A stretch of 64,000 nt of DNA from Bacteriovoracaceae bacterium UBA4097 (GTDB lineage: Bacteria; Bdellovibrionota; Bacteriovoracia; Bacteriovoracales; Bacteriovoracaceae): contig DFXX01000037.1 of NCBI GenBank assembly GCA_002381765.1, positions 1 to 64,000 on the forward strand. Reading direction: 5' to 3'. This document shows positions 7,933 to 16,666 of the stretch, in pieces. The translations under genes and the position numbers were made by a program. The notes beneath the pieces were generated by a model. The model had not been told where the DNA came from, ran no database searches, and saw only the letters and a list, made by a program, of their open reading frames with translations. Each line of letters opens with the position of its first letter. Within the stretch, counting starts at the first letter, position 1.

Positions 7933-10245
7933 ATGATTGCTGATTTTCATGCACTAGGTAAAGAAGACAAATTTGTGGGATCCAAGGCCTATGTGCTTGC
8001 CATGATGGCGCAGGAAGGATTGCCGGTTCCGGCGGGATTAATTCTTACCCATCTGCCTGATAGAAATGAAGAGTGGCAGGAGATCAAAGAGTGGTGGCAA
8101 AAACAAGCTCTGGCCCCACTTGCTGTTCGTTCGTCTGCTTTTGGAGAAGATTCTGAGGAGATGAGTTTTGCGGGACAGAATCAAACTTTTCTTGGCGTAA
8201 AAGACTTTGAGGAATTGAAGACAGCGATCAAGGCATGCTTTAAGTCGGTTGATCGAGAAGCTTCTCAGAGATATCGGCAGTTTTTCATGGGAGAGAAGAA
8301 AGATGTTCCCATGAATATTCTTCTGCAGGTAATGGTAGATGCCCATTTTGCGGGGGTATATTTCACCGTTAACCCGACTTGTACAGAGGAGGGAGCAGTC
8401 TTGGAATACATTGAAGGACTAGGAGAAGGTCTGGTTTCAGGACAGGTGAATCCCTTTCGTGTGTTTAAGAATCGCTTAGAATGCAGTGGACCTCTTGAAA
8501 GAAAAGTAATCGATGAAGTCTTTTCTCTTGGAGAGCAGGTTGAGAAGAAGCTTGCTCAGAAAATTGATATGGAATGGGCGATAGGTCATGATTCTCGACT
8601 TTATCTCCTTCAGGCCAGACCCATTACATCTTCTAGATCTGAGTCAAGACAAAGAACTCTTCTAACAGAAGAGCTTGAACGCATTGAGAACAAATATCCC
8701 AAAGATACTTGGTGGGATGGACAGACTTTCGCGGAGTGGACTGGACAGCCAAGTCACCTCACCTTTGAAGTTTGGAAAAGGGCCTTTGCACCAAAAGGGG
8801 CCTTTGATATTGCACTCAAAGAATTAGGCTATCTAGGTTTTGCAGATGGCCCATTTTCTCCTCATGAATCTATAATGGAGCGCATCTTTGGTCGAGGCTT
8901 TATAAATATGAGTCAGATGGTGCCTTTGTATTTTGGCCCCATTCCCTATCGCATTGAGCCTCGTCCTCGCTCACATTTGAAATTTGAATGGTATAAGGTG
9001 AGTCCAGTTGGAATTCTAAATACACCAGTCAGTATGTGGCGAATGATAAGGGTGGGGTGGAACATGTCCACCAATCGTCGTCAATGGATTGAAAAATCCC
9101 GAAAGGAGCTGGTTGATTTTAAGCATAAGCTTCAGCGACCATCTAAAGGAGGCTTTTATTCTGACTGGCAAGATGAGGCATTGTTAAATCTTTGGCAGAA
9201 AGAAATCGCGAACTTCTCAAGAGTGAGTCTTAAGTGGCCACTAGTTCTGGTGGTCTTGATTGAGGCCACTCACCAAAGCCTACGGGCAATTCTTACAAGC
9301 ATCGTAGGAGTGGAAAAAGTCGAAGAATATCTTCAGCGCTGGATGGGGGCAGGTCTAAATACAGCGAGCTTTGAAATGAACCGCTACTTTAGTCGCGCTC
9401 AGGAAGAGCCATTAAAGCGTGAATTCTTTTTTTCACGCTTCGGCCACCGCGGACCTGGAGAGCTAGATCTCTCGCATCCTCGTTGGGAAGAACTAGGGGA
9501 GAGTATTTTTGGAACAGGAAGAACTGAGCATCAAGGCAAGCATACAGAAGTTGATGTAGAAGCTGAAATAAACACCTTTAAGAGTTTCAAGGATTCTGTT
9601 CTTAAGGAAGAATGGAAACTTCTAAAAGAGCTCCTTGAATTAAGAGAGCAGTGGAAGATGGAAATCCTACGTCCTTATGCTCATATTCGCTATAGCAGTT
9701 TGGAACTTGGCCGCAGATTAAATATTGGTAATGATATCTTTCTTCTCTCTCCAGAAGAGGTCGAGGACCTTTATTATAAAAAGCTCTCTTTGGTTGAAGT
9801 AAAAAAAATCGTAAAAAAACGTAAAGAAGAGTCCGATGCTTATAAGGGGATATATCTTCCGGACATTCTCAAAAAAGAAGACATCAAAGACTCTCTTTTA
9901 AACAGTGAAATCACTGCCAATTCTTTCCGAGGCATTCCTTTAAGTCACGGAATCGTGAAGGGAGTTGTGTGTGTGGTGAACGATCCTTCGGAAGTAGATT
10001 TTTCTAGCTGGCCTAGTGACGCCATTCTCGTTGCTCCTGCTACCGACCCAGGATGGACTGCTCTATTTACTCGCTCCCGAGGAGTTATTGTGGAGCGGGG
10101 TGGAGTCTTGAGTCACTGTGCGATTCTTGCTAGAGAATTAGGTGTCCCGGGAATAAATCTTCCTCGGGCGACACAGATCTTAAAAAATGGCGATCACATC
10201 TGGCTTGATGGCCATAACGGTGGGGTAAAAAATGACAATGCCTAA
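7933..10245 (+). CDS. PEP-synthase/rifampin-phosphotransferase-like enzyme
   Basis: A 770-residue protein. Residues 1-235 are the ATP-grasp PEP/pyruvate-binding domain (GSKAYVLAMM, VRSSAFGEDS, SFAGQ, DMEWAIG, LLQARPITS). Residues about 240-640 are a middle domain, and about 660-770 the swivelling phosphohistidine domain with GGVLSHCAILARELGVP (catalytic H728). PEP synthase and PPDK carry a further C-terminal TIM barrel that is absent here. The ATP-domain, middle-domain, His-domain order is that of rifampin phosphotransferase, which phosphorylates its substrate using ATP via a phosphohistidine. The true substrate is unknown. The 3' end overlaps the next gene by 14 bases. SD AGGGAGA is present. 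Confidence 0.8.
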   Translation: MIADFHALGKEDKFVGSKAYVLAMMAQEGLPVPAGLILTHLPDRNEEWQEIKEWWQKQALAPLAVRSSAFGEDSEEMSFAGQNQTFLGVKDFEELKTAIKACFKSVDREASQRYRQFFMGEKKDVPMNILLQVMVDAHFAGVYFTVNPTCTEEGAVLEYIEGLGEGLVSGQVNPFRVFKNRLECSGPLERKVIDEVFSLGEQVEKKLAQKIDMEWAIGHDSRLYLLQARPITSSRSESRQRTLLTEELERIENKYPKDTWWDGQTFAEWTGQPSHLTFEVWKRAFAPKGAFDIALKELGYLGFADGPFSPHESIMERIFGRGFINMSQMVPLYFGPIPYRIEPRPRSHLKFEWYKVSPVGILNTPVSMWRMIRVGWNMSTNRRQWIEKSRKELVDFKHKLQRPSKGGFYSDWQDEALLNLWQKEIANFSRVSLKWPLVLVVLIEATHQSLRAILTSIVGVEKVEEYLQRWMGAGLNTASFEMNRYFSRAQEEPLKREFFFSRFGHRGPGELDLSHPRWEELGESIFGTGRTEHQGKHTEVDVEAEINTFKSFKDSVLKEEWKLLKELLELREQWKMEILRPYAHIRYSSLELGRRLNIGNDIFLLSPEEVEDLYYKKLSLVEVKKIVKKRKEESDAYKGIYLPDILKKEDIKDSLLNSEITANSFRGIPLSHGIVKGVVCVVNDPSEVDFSSWPSDAILVAPATDPGWTALFTRSRGVIVERGGVLSHCAILARELGVPGINLPRATQILKNGDHIWLDGHNGGVKNDNA

Positions 10246-11701
10246 TGAACTGGTTCCTATGATTATCCCGACGGTCATGATCCCCCTTACCTTGGTCAGT
10301 GTGGGGATTTCAGTGGTGGCGAGTTTTATTGCGGCCCTCTTTGGTATTGAACTAAAACTGGAAGGCCCTAAAAAATTATTAGAAGTACTCCTTAAACCCA
10401 AGGTGCTGGCCACGGCCTTTCTGTTTAATGCCATCATCTTGAGTGGAGTTTATGCCTGGAAATGGTGGATGAACTATCCCAAGTTAATAAGTACCATTGA
10501 ACGAGAAATGGAGATTAGGGCCAGGCCTTCAGAGATTGTGTACTCAAATAAAGCATCAGCTCAACCAGTCTTTAAATCACTCTCGTCCTCCAAAAAAATT
10601 CACCAAGGTATCGATCAGCTCTGGCATTTGGATATGAAGGCGGGAGCATTTCGGGCGCCAACCATCGTGAATGGCAGGGCCTTCTCAGGAAATAAGGATG
10701 GAATTATTAGCGAGATTGATCTGGCCAGTGGAGAGGTGATCAGGACTTTCTTCACTGGGACTATGTCCTCACCCGAAGTGACTATCTGGAATAACTCTCT
10801 TTATGTTGGAGAAGGTGTTCACGACACTCATCACGCTCGGGTTTACCGCTTTGACTTAAAGTCGGGAAAACTTCAGGGAAGTTATCAAACTCTGGGGCAC
10901 ACCGAAGGCCAGGCCATTGTAGGCTCTTACCAAGGAGAGGACACCCTCTTTGTGGTTGGGGGATTCGATGGTCTGCATGCCGTAGATCCACTCAGCATGA
11001 AGCTCAAATGGAAGGTTAATCCGGGACACATGGATGCTGCCGTTGTGCTTGATGATGGAGGAAGGGTATTTTTTGGAACTGGAAGAGAGAAGCATGATGA
11101 GGCAAAATATAAGTCCTATGCAGTCTCGGTTGATTTCAAAACTGGACAGATTCTCTGGAAACAAGAGCTACCAGCGTCCAGCTGGATGCGACCAGTAGTT
11201 ATAAATCAGGATGTCTGTTTTGTCACAGGTGAGGTTTATTTTCCCAGCGAGAAAGGGCATCTTGCTTGCTTTGACCGCATGAGTGGAGAGCATTCTGCGG
11301 GTCTACACACATCACTTCCCTTGGTAGGAATGCCTAAGGCCTTGGACAATGACATTCTCTATACTTCTCTTAAAGGACATGTTTGTCGCTTTGACGTCAG
11401 CTCTCGTCGCAATCGATGGTGCTTTAATGCAAAAATGAAGGACAGCTCTTTTGCAGGGGCAAGTTATTATGCTCCTTCTCATGTTGTACTCTATCCTTCC
11501 GTAAATGATGGTCTCTACATACTTGATGCTGATACCGGAGAGATGCTTATGAATTGGAAAGCAAATAAGTCAGAAGGAGAATGGTTAAGAACAGTTGCCG
11601 ATGTTGCAGTAGAGGGCGATCTGTGGATTGTTTCTGACTACGAGGGCACATTGCGGGCCTTACGACCTCGATTTCTCCCACAAATGGCCCAAGACAAATA
11701 A
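10232..11701 (+). CDS. membrane-anchored PQQ-like beta-propeller protein
   Basis: A 489-residue protein. Hydrophobic helices near residues 10-40 and 58-78 anchor the N-terminus. From about residue 125 on it has repeated WD/PQQ-like blades (GIISEIDLASGEVIR, HARVYRFDLKSGKL, HLACFDRMSGE, GLYILDADTGEML), as in BamB or PQQ-type propellers. No PQQ-enzyme catalytic residues could be assigned. The 14-base overlap with the upstream phosphotransferase-like gene implies co-translation and a joint function. Its 3' end overlaps the convergent rhomboid gene by 42 bases. It could be a periplasmic scaffold or ligand sensor. Confidence 0.75.
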   Translation: MTMPNELVPMIIPTVMIPLTLVSVGISVVASFIAALFGIELKLEGPKKLLEVLLKPKVLATAFLFNAIILSGVYAWKWWMNYPKLISTIEREMEIRARPSEIVYSNKASAQPVFKSLSSSKKIHQGIDQLWHLDMKAGAFRAPTIVNGRAFSGNKDGIISEIDLASGEVIRTFFTGTMSSPEVTIWNNSLYVGEGVHDTHHARVYRFDLKSGKLQGSYQTLGHTEGQAIVGSYQGEDTLFVVGGFDGLHAVDPLSMKLKWKVNPGHMDAAVVLDDGGRVFFGTGREKHDEAKYKSYAVSVDFKTGQILWKQELPASSWMRPVVINQDVCFVTGEVYFPSEKGHLACFDRMSGEHSAGLHTSLPLVGMPKALDNDILYTSLKGHVCRFDVSSRRNRWCFNAKMKDSSFAGASYYAPSHVVLYPSVNDGLYILDADTGEMLMNWKANKSEGEWLRTVADVAVEGDLWIVSDYEGTLRALRPRFLPQMAQDK

Positions 11702-12280
11702 TTCAAATCCCGCCACTAACCCTAGGCCATGGGCGATTAGGGTTAGTGGATTTTCCGTCTGCCATTGAGAGTAAGTAATAACAGCAGAAACCAAGACCAG
11801 CATAAAATATTTCTTTTGCATGATGGCCCAGTAGCTAAATAGACCCATGATAATATGACTCAATCCTAGAAATGCTTTTCCATCTAGGGCCCAGAAAAAA
11901 TGAGTGATGATGAGTAGAAGCAGGACTTCGACATGAATAATTAAAATGCATAGGGCGAGATGGGGACCGGAATTTTTTCTCTCAATCATCATCCCTAATG
12001 GAACAAAAAAAATAAGATTTATAAAAAGGTGTTTAAGATTAAGATGAAGAAAGGGCGAGAGGATTAAGCTTCCTCCCCATGACCTCAGAGGCTCGGCCGG
12101 CATGAAACTTAACCACTTCGCGGGATGACCCTCAACTCCATAGAGTGAATTATCGAATGTAGGTATTAAAAAATTAATAGCGATGGTGAAGACAATAAAA
12201 CTAAGAGTAATAAAAGGGCGCTTATTCATATACTTCCAAGAGAATTTCCATAAATAAATGGCTTCACTCGACATTATCAT
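11660..12280 (-). CDS. rhomboid-family intramembrane serine protease
   Basis: A 206-residue protein with about six membrane helices. HLNLKHLFINLIFF carries the H/N pair of the rhomboid oxyanion region. GLSHIIMG holds the catalytic serine (GxS) and AHGLGLVAGF the catalytic histidine. Rhomboids cleave membrane-spanning substrates within the bilayer. The usual GxSG is GLSH here, so activity is likely but not certain. Start: ATG 12280 or 12274; the SD GGAG lies inside the MerR-type operator of the divergent arsenic operon, so this gene may respond to the same regulator. Confidence 0.7.
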   Translation of the reverse strand: MIMSSEAIYLWKFSWKYMNKRPFITLSFIVFTIAINFLIPTFDNSLYGVEGHPAKWLSFMPAEPLRSWGGSLILSPFLHLNLKHLFINLIFFVPLGMMIERKNSGPHLALCILIIHVEVLLLLIITHFFWALDGKAFLGLSHIIMGLFSYWAIMQKKYFMLVLVSAVITYSQWQTENPLTLIAHGLGLVAGFELFVLGHLWEKSRS

Positions 12281-12309
12281 TGACTCCGTACCATGGTACA
12301 GATGATAAC
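12280..12309 (+). promoter_or_regulatory. MerR-type promoter/operator of ars operon
   Basis: TTGACT (12280-12285), then the dyad GTACCATGGTAC in an 18-19 bp spacer, then GATAAC (12304-12309). This closely resembles the well-known mercury merT promoter (TTGACTCCGTAC...), with the dyad centred between -35 and -10 and a longer than normal spacer, the hallmark of MerR-activated promoters. The regulator gene starts 7 bases downstream. Confidence 0.8.
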
Positions 12310-12316
12310 TTCATTT

Positions 12317-12739
12317 ATGCAAAAAATAACCATCGGAAAATTGGCGCAGATGGCCGGAGTGGGTGTCGAGACTGTGCGCTTTTATCAGAGGAAAGAACTT
12401 TTAAGAGAGCCTGAATCGAGTGGTTCCTTCAGATCATATACTGAGGAAGATGCCCAAAAAATCATATTTATTAAAAAGGCCCAGGAATTGGGTTTTTCTC
12501 TAGCAGAAGTCAAAGAGCTCTTGGAGCTCAATACTAAGCCGCGATTGACCTGTGGAACCGTTAAAAAGAAGACGCTTGAGAAAATTAATGAAATCGATCA
12601 GAAGATTGAAGATCTCTTGAAGATGAAGGCTAGTCTTGTGAAGCTCTCCTGCGCTTGTAACTCGCAACAAGATAGTTATAAACAATATAAAGTCCAGGAA
12701 TGCTTTGAACTGGGTCTTGGACTTGAAGGGAAGTTATGA
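12317..12739 (+). CDS. MerR-family metal(loid)-responsive regulator
   Basis: A 140-residue regulator with an N-terminal winged HTH (ITIGKLAQMAGVGVETVRFYQR), a long dimerisation helix and metal-binding cysteines. Counted from this start, the cysteines are C79, C112, C114 and C129, resembling the three-cysteine Hg(II) site of MerR. It heads an arsenic operon, a place usually held by ArsR, so it may sense As(III), Sb(III) or Hg(II). The ATG at 12317 is chosen because the one at 12293 lies inside the promoter dyad. There is no SD and the -10 ends 7 bases before this ATG, so the mRNA is probably leaderless. Overlaps arsC by 4 bases. Confidence 0.88.
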   Translation: MQKITIGKLAQMAGVGVETVRFYQRKELLREPESSGSFRSYTEEDAQKIIFIKKAQELGFSLAEVKELLELNTKPRLTCGTVKKKTLEKINEIDQKIEDLLKMKASLVKLSCACNSQQDSYKQYKVQECFELGLGLEGKL

Positions 12740-13164
12740 GTAAAAAAAATCTTATGTTCTTGTGTACCGGGAATTCTTGTCGCTCTCAAATGGCCGAAGG
12801 ATGGGCCCGTAAGTACTGGGGAAATGAGTTTGAGGTCTATTCGGCCGGGACCAAAAAGCATGGTATGAATGAAAGGGCCATGAAGGTCATGAAAGAAGCT
12901 GGAGTAGATATCTCTGCCCACTTTTCAAAAACCACTGAAGAACTACCTAATGTGACTTTTGATTATGTGGTGACCGTGTGTGATCACGCCCATGAAAACT
13001 GTCCCTATTTTCCAGGTGGCAAGATCGTTCATGTAGGTTTTCAGGATCCTCCTGCCTTAACTCGCGAGATGCAGAATGAGGAAGAGATTCTTGCTGTTTA
13101 TCGCCGAGTGCGAGATGAGATAGAGGTTTTTGTTAAAGATATGAAGAAAGTATTGGAGAAATAA
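12736..13164 (+). CDS. arsC: arsenate reductase, thioredoxin-coupled (LMW-phosphatase fold)
   Basis: A 142-residue enzyme reducing As(V) to As(III) in the cytoplasm. The P-loop CTGNSCR gives C10 and R16. C82 and C89 (TVCDHAHENCP) are the pair that completes the triple-cysteine relay and is re-reduced by thioredoxin. Numbering and length match the Staphylococcus aureus pI258 ArsC type. Start ATGA overlaps the merR stop; the stop abuts the ACR3 start. The product is the substrate for the adjacent exporter. Confidence 0.95.
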   Translation: MSKKNLMFLCTGNSCRSQMAEGWARKYWGNEFEVYSAGTKKHGMNERAMKVMKEAGVDISAHFSKTTEELPNVTFDYVVTVCDHAHENCPYFPGGKIVHVGFQDPPALTREMQNEEEILAVYRRVRDEIEVFVKDMKKVLEK

Positions 13165-14175
13165 ATGGGCTTTTTTGAGCGCTATCTCACAGTTTGGGTG
13201 GGTTTATGTATTGTGGTGGGCATTGTGCTGGGTCAACTTACAGGGGATTCTATTAAAGTCTTAAGTAACTTTAATATTTCTACGGTAAATGTTCCGGTGG
13301 CCATTCTTGTTTGGCTTATGATCTACCCCATGATGGTTCAGATTGATTTTAGCTCCATTAGAAAAGTAGGATCAAACCCCAAGGGACTTGCTCTTACTCT
13401 CATCATCAATTGGTTGATTAAGCCCTTCACCATGGCCTTCTTTGCCTGGATCTTCTTTGATAAGCTGTATGCCGCTTATCTCAGTCCTGAACTCGCGCAA
13501 GAATATATTGCAGGAGCGATTCTCTTAGGAGCTGCCCCTTGTACCGCCATGGTTTTTGTGTGGTCTTATCTCACCGATGGAGATCCGGGATATACCTTAG
13601 TTCAGGTGGCAGTGAATGATCTCATTCTTTTGATTGCTTTCATCCCTATTGTGAAATTTCTCTTAGGTGTAACGAATATCGAAATTCCTTTTGACGCTCT
13701 TCTTTCTTCGGTGGTGATCTTTGTGGTTCTACCCTTGGTGGCGGGCTTTATTTCCAATCGGGTCTTGATTAAATCCAGAGGAGAGCACTGGTTCAAAACA
13801 GTCTTTCTTCCAAGACTCAAACCCATCTCAATTATGGCCTTGCTTTCAACCCTTGTTCTTCTCTTTGCTTTTCAGGGAGAGAAGATCATCGATTCTCCCT
13901 TTAATATATTATTAATAGCCATTCCTCTCACTATCCAAACCTATCTCATTTTCTTTCTGGCCTGGTGGATTGGAAAGGGCATGAAGCTTCCTCACTGCAT
14001 CTGTTCCCCGGCCTCCATGATTGGGGCGAGTAACTTCTTTGAACTAGCGGTGGCGGTGGCAATTGCTCTCTTTGGCCTAAACTCAGGAGCAGCACTAGTG
14101 ACAGTGGTAGGAGTTCTGATTGAAGTACCTGTGATGCTCTCTTTAGTGAAACTATCAAATAAATGGAAATACTAG
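13165..14175 (+). CDS. acr3: ACR3-family arsenite efflux transporter
   Basis: A 336-residue inner-membrane protein with ten predicted helices. The ACR3 signature GAAPCTAMVFVWSYLTDGDP near residues 122-141 contains the conserved, functionally required cysteine (C126). ASNFFELAVAVAIALFG matches the conserved late helix. It exports As(III) using the proton gradient. It starts directly after the arsC stop and lies 10 bases before arsH, so it is a core member of the operon. Confidence 0.95.
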   Translation: MGFFERYLTVWVGLCIVVGIVLGQLTGDSIKVLSNFNISTVNVPVAILVWLMIYPMMVQIDFSSIRKVGSNPKGLALTLIINWLIKPFTMAFFAWIFFDKLYAAYLSPELAQEYIAGAILLGAAPCTAMVFVWSYLTDGDPGYTLVQVAVNDLILLIAFIPIVKFLLGVTNIEIPFDALLSSVVIFVVLPLVAGFISNRVLIKSRGEHWFKTVFLPRLKPISIMALLSTLVLLFAFQGEKIIDSPFNILLIAIPLTIQTYLIFFLAWWIGKGMKLPHCICSPASMIGASNFFELAVAVAIALFGLNSGAALVTVVGVLIEVPVMLSLVKLSNKWKY

Positions 14176-14185
14176 GAACGTTATT

Positions 14186-14887
14186 ATGTTTTTAGATGAC
14201 GTGAATTTTAACTTAAGGCCAACTCTGGGCGATGTTCTAAAGAGTAATCATCCTCCACGTATTTTGATTCTTTATGGATCACTGCGAGAGCGCTCTTTTA
14301 GTCGGCTCTTGTCTGAAGAGGCAGGAAGAATTCTGCTTCTTATGGGGGCCGAGGTAAAGTTTTTTAACCCCACTGAGCTTCCCATGTTTGATAATAACCG
14401 CTCGGTAGATCACCCTAAGGTTCAGGAGTTAAGAGAATTAAGCCTCTGGTCTGAGGGGCAAGTTTGGTCTAGTCCCGAGCTTCATGGAAATCTCTCAGGA
14501 GTCATGAAAAATCAGATTGATTGGATTCCTTTAACTTTGGGCGCCGTAAGACCCACACAAGGAAGAACTCTTGCCGTGATGCAAGTCTCGGGGGGAAGTC
14601 AGTCCTTTAATGCCGTGAACTCCATGCGACTTCTGGGTAGATGGATGCGGATGATTACCATTCCTAATCAATCCTCTGTTGCCAGGGCCTATGATGAGTT
14701 TTATGAGGATGGAACAATGAAGGCTTCTGCTTATAGAGATCGAGTGGTGGATGTGATGGAAGAGCTTATGCGTTTTACTTATTTGACCAGAGATATTTCA
14801 GGATTTTTAGTGGATCGGTTTAGTGAAAGAAAGCAGTTCGTGAACCCAACTGCTAAGCAGACCATAGAAGATCAGGGGAAGAAGTAG
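14186..14887 (+). CDS. arsH: ArsH-type NADPH-dependent FMN reductase
   Basis: A 233-residue flavodoxin-like protein. YGSLRERSFSRLL (FMN phosphate-binding loop), SPELHGNLSGVMKNQIDWIPL and VSGGSQSFNAVNSMRLLGRWMRM match ArsH. In other bacteria ArsH oxidises trivalent methylated arsenicals and confers resistance to organoarsenicals. Length is normal. It lies between ACR3 and the VOC gene with 10 and 2 bp gaps, in one operon. Confidence 0.93.
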   Translation: MFLDDVNFNLRPTLGDVLKSNHPPRILILYGSLRERSFSRLLSEEAGRILLLMGAEVKFFNPTELPMFDNNRSVDHPKVQELRELSLWSEGQVWSSPELHGNLSGVMKNQIDWIPLTLGAVRPTQGRTLAVMQVSGGSQSFNAVNSMRLLGRWMRMITIPNQSSVARAYDEFYEDGTMKASAYRDRVVDVMEELMRFTYLTRDISGFLVDRFSERKQFVNPTAKQTIEDQGKK

Positions 14888-14889
14888 TT

Positions 14890-15606
14890 ATGATTCAATT
14901 TGTTGGAGCTGTCGATAAAGATTATGAGATCTTGATTAAAGATGTCTTTGCACAATATGGTTTGGCCAGTGTGTTTATTCCTATAGATAATTTATCTGAT
15001 GGGACAATTATTTCACTTTCTAAAGAAGCAACACGTGAGTTAGAGGCAAAGAAAACTACCTTTTATAACTGGGATCTTTTGTTCTCAGTTTTAGGCCCTA
15101 ACGATCTTTCTACTGATCTTGAGAGGAAAATTATCGAACGGATGAAAATACTCCAGGCCATTATGAATTTAAAGATTCCAATATCTAAGTTGGAGCTTCA
15201 TGGCAGTATTAGAGTTAAAGACCTTTCTCTTTCCGCTCGGTTTTATTCTTGGCTTTTTGGAGTGAAACCTAAGGAGTGGACTCATCGATATGTCACCTTT
15301 CATCGCCTGGATACTAAGTTTAACTTTGTTTTACTTGTCTCAGATGGAAAGGAGCTTCATCACGATACACTTTATCATCTTGGAGTGGGAGTTGAATCAA
15401 AGGATAAAGTTGTTGAGTTCTATCAATCAGCAATAGAGAATGGATTTTACGTTGAAAAAAAACCTCGAACAACCTGGAGAGGAACTCCACTCCATGAATT
15501 GTGGCTAAAAGATCCTGATGGGACTTTAATTGAAATATATTCTCGACTAACGAGAGAAGAACTTGAAGGAATGCCTTTAAATAAAGAACCAATTGAATTG
15601 GTATGA
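14890..15606 (+). CDS. VOC-domain protein with extra N-terminal domain (ars operon)
   Basis: A 238-residue protein. Residues about 105-222 form a vicinal-oxygen-chelate domain (LHGSIRVKDLSLSARFYSWL, YHLGVGVESKDKVVEFY, LHELWLKDPDGTLIEIY) related to glyoxalase I and ArsI/CadI. ArsI C-As lyases carry a vicinal Cys-Cys pair; no cysteine is present here, so classical ArsI chemistry is doubtful. Residues 1-100 are a separate soluble domain I do not recognise. The stop overlaps the ArsO start by 4 bases. A role in organoarsenical handling is inferred from the operon only. Confidence 0.75.
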   Translation: MIQFVGAVDKDYEILIKDVFAQYGLASVFIPIDNLSDGTIISLSKEATRELEAKKTTFYNWDLLFSVLGPNDLSTDLERKIIERMKILQAIMNLKIPISKLELHGSIRVKDLSLSARFYSWLFGVKPKEWTHRYVTFHRLDTKFNFVLLVSDGKELHHDTLYHLGVGVESKDKVVEFYQSAIENGFYVEKKPRTTWRGTPLHELWLKDPDGTLIEIYSRLTREELEGMPLNKEPIELV

Positions 15607-16664
15607 ATCATAATGAACTTCGGGATGTTATCATTATTGGTGGTGGTCAGAGTGCTCTTGCCACTGCTTATTTTTTACATCGAGAAGGTATTAATTTCTT
15701 GATCCTTGATGCTAATGCTTTACCAGGTGGTTCATGGCCTAAAACTTGGGATTCTCTCAAATTGTTCTCGCCTAAAGAGTATAGCTCTCTACCTGGTTGG
15801 ATGATGCCACCTACTAAAGGAGCTTATCCACTCAAGGAAGAAGTAATTAACTATCTCTCTGAATATGAGAAGCGTTACAATTTTGAGATTAGGCGATCTT
15901 CTCTTGTAAGAAATGTCTCCTATGAGAACGGACGCTTTAAGATTGAAACTGATCAAGGCTTATTAATAACTAAGGTTGTGGTCAGCGCTACCGGTAATTG
16001 GGGAAATCCATTTGTTCCAGCGTATGCGGGAAAAGAGTTATTTAGGGGACATCAAATTCATTCGGCTTTCTATAAAAATCCTGATGACTTTAGGGGGAAG
16101 CGTGTACTTATTGTAGGAGGTGGAAATTCAGCTGCTCAGATACTAGCAGAAGTCTCCAATGTTGCCGAAACATTTTGGGTAACTAAAGTGCCTCCCGAAT
16201 TTTTGCCAGATGAAGTAGACGGAAGGTTCTTGTTTAATCTTGCTACGAGAAATTATCAGGCGATGCTTAAGGGAGAAATTCTCCATGATGCTCATGATCT
16301 CTCGAAAATAGTCATGGTTGAATCTGTGAAAGAAGCTCGAAAGAGGGGGATTCTTAGGGCCTATGGAGTGTTTGATCATTTTACAACTGATTCAGTAGTT
16401 TGGTCTGATGGGCACAAAGAAATAATAGACGCAATTATCTGGTGTACTGGCTTTCAACCAAACTTAGCTCACCTTTCATCATTAAATATTAGAAATAAGG
16501 AGGGTAAGATTATAACCGAAGGTCCTAAATCATTAAAATGCCCTGGACTATGGTTTGTGGGATACGGAGATTGGGCCGGCTTTGCTGCGGGCACTTTGAT
16601 CGGCGTTCAGAGATGGGCAAGACTAACGGCAATTGAAATTAAGAAATTTTTAAATCCTGTTTAA
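15603..16664 (+). CDS. arsO: ArsO-like flavin-binding monooxygenase
   Basis: A 353-residue FAD/NAD(P)H oxidoreductase of the CzcO/flavin-monooxygenase group. The FAD motif IIGGGQSALATAY is at residues 10-22 and the second Rossmann motif VLIVGGGNSAAQI near 168-180, with the ATGNWGNP and CTGFQPN signatures. ArsO genes recur in arsenic operons but their reaction is not well established. The start ATGA overlaps the VOC gene. It is the last gene of the operon, ending 2 bases before a convergent gene. Confidence 0.85.
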   Translation: MNHNELRDVIIIGGGQSALATAYFLHREGINFLILDANALPGGSWPKTWDSLKLFSPKEYSSLPGWMMPPTKGAYPLKEEVINYLSEYEKRYNFEIRRSSLVRNVSYENGRFKIETDQGLLITKVVVSATGNWGNPFVPAYAGKELFRGHQIHSAFYKNPDDFRGKRVLIVGGGNSAAQILAEVSNVAETFWVTKVPPEFLPDEVDGRFLFNLATRNYQAMLKGEILHDAHDLSKIVMVESVKEARKRGILRAYGVFDHFTTDSVVWSDGHKEIIDAIIWCTGFQPNLAHLSSLNIRNKEGKIITEGPKSLKCPGLWFVGYGDWAGFAAGTLIGVQRWARLTAIEIKKFLNPV

Positions 16665-16666
16665 AT

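Noticed and set aside
8038..8346. 102-codon minus-strand frame opposite the phosphotransferase-like gene
   Set aside because: Antisense to a conserved ATP-grasp domain; no supporting signals.
10856..11164. Antisense open frame within the beta-propeller gene
   Set aside because: Lies fully inside a well-supported gene, low-complexity serine/leucine translation, no SD.
12293..12316. Longer N-terminus for the MerR regulator
   Set aside because: The ATG at 12293 falls within the promoter dyad and has no SD; the family fold begins after 12317.
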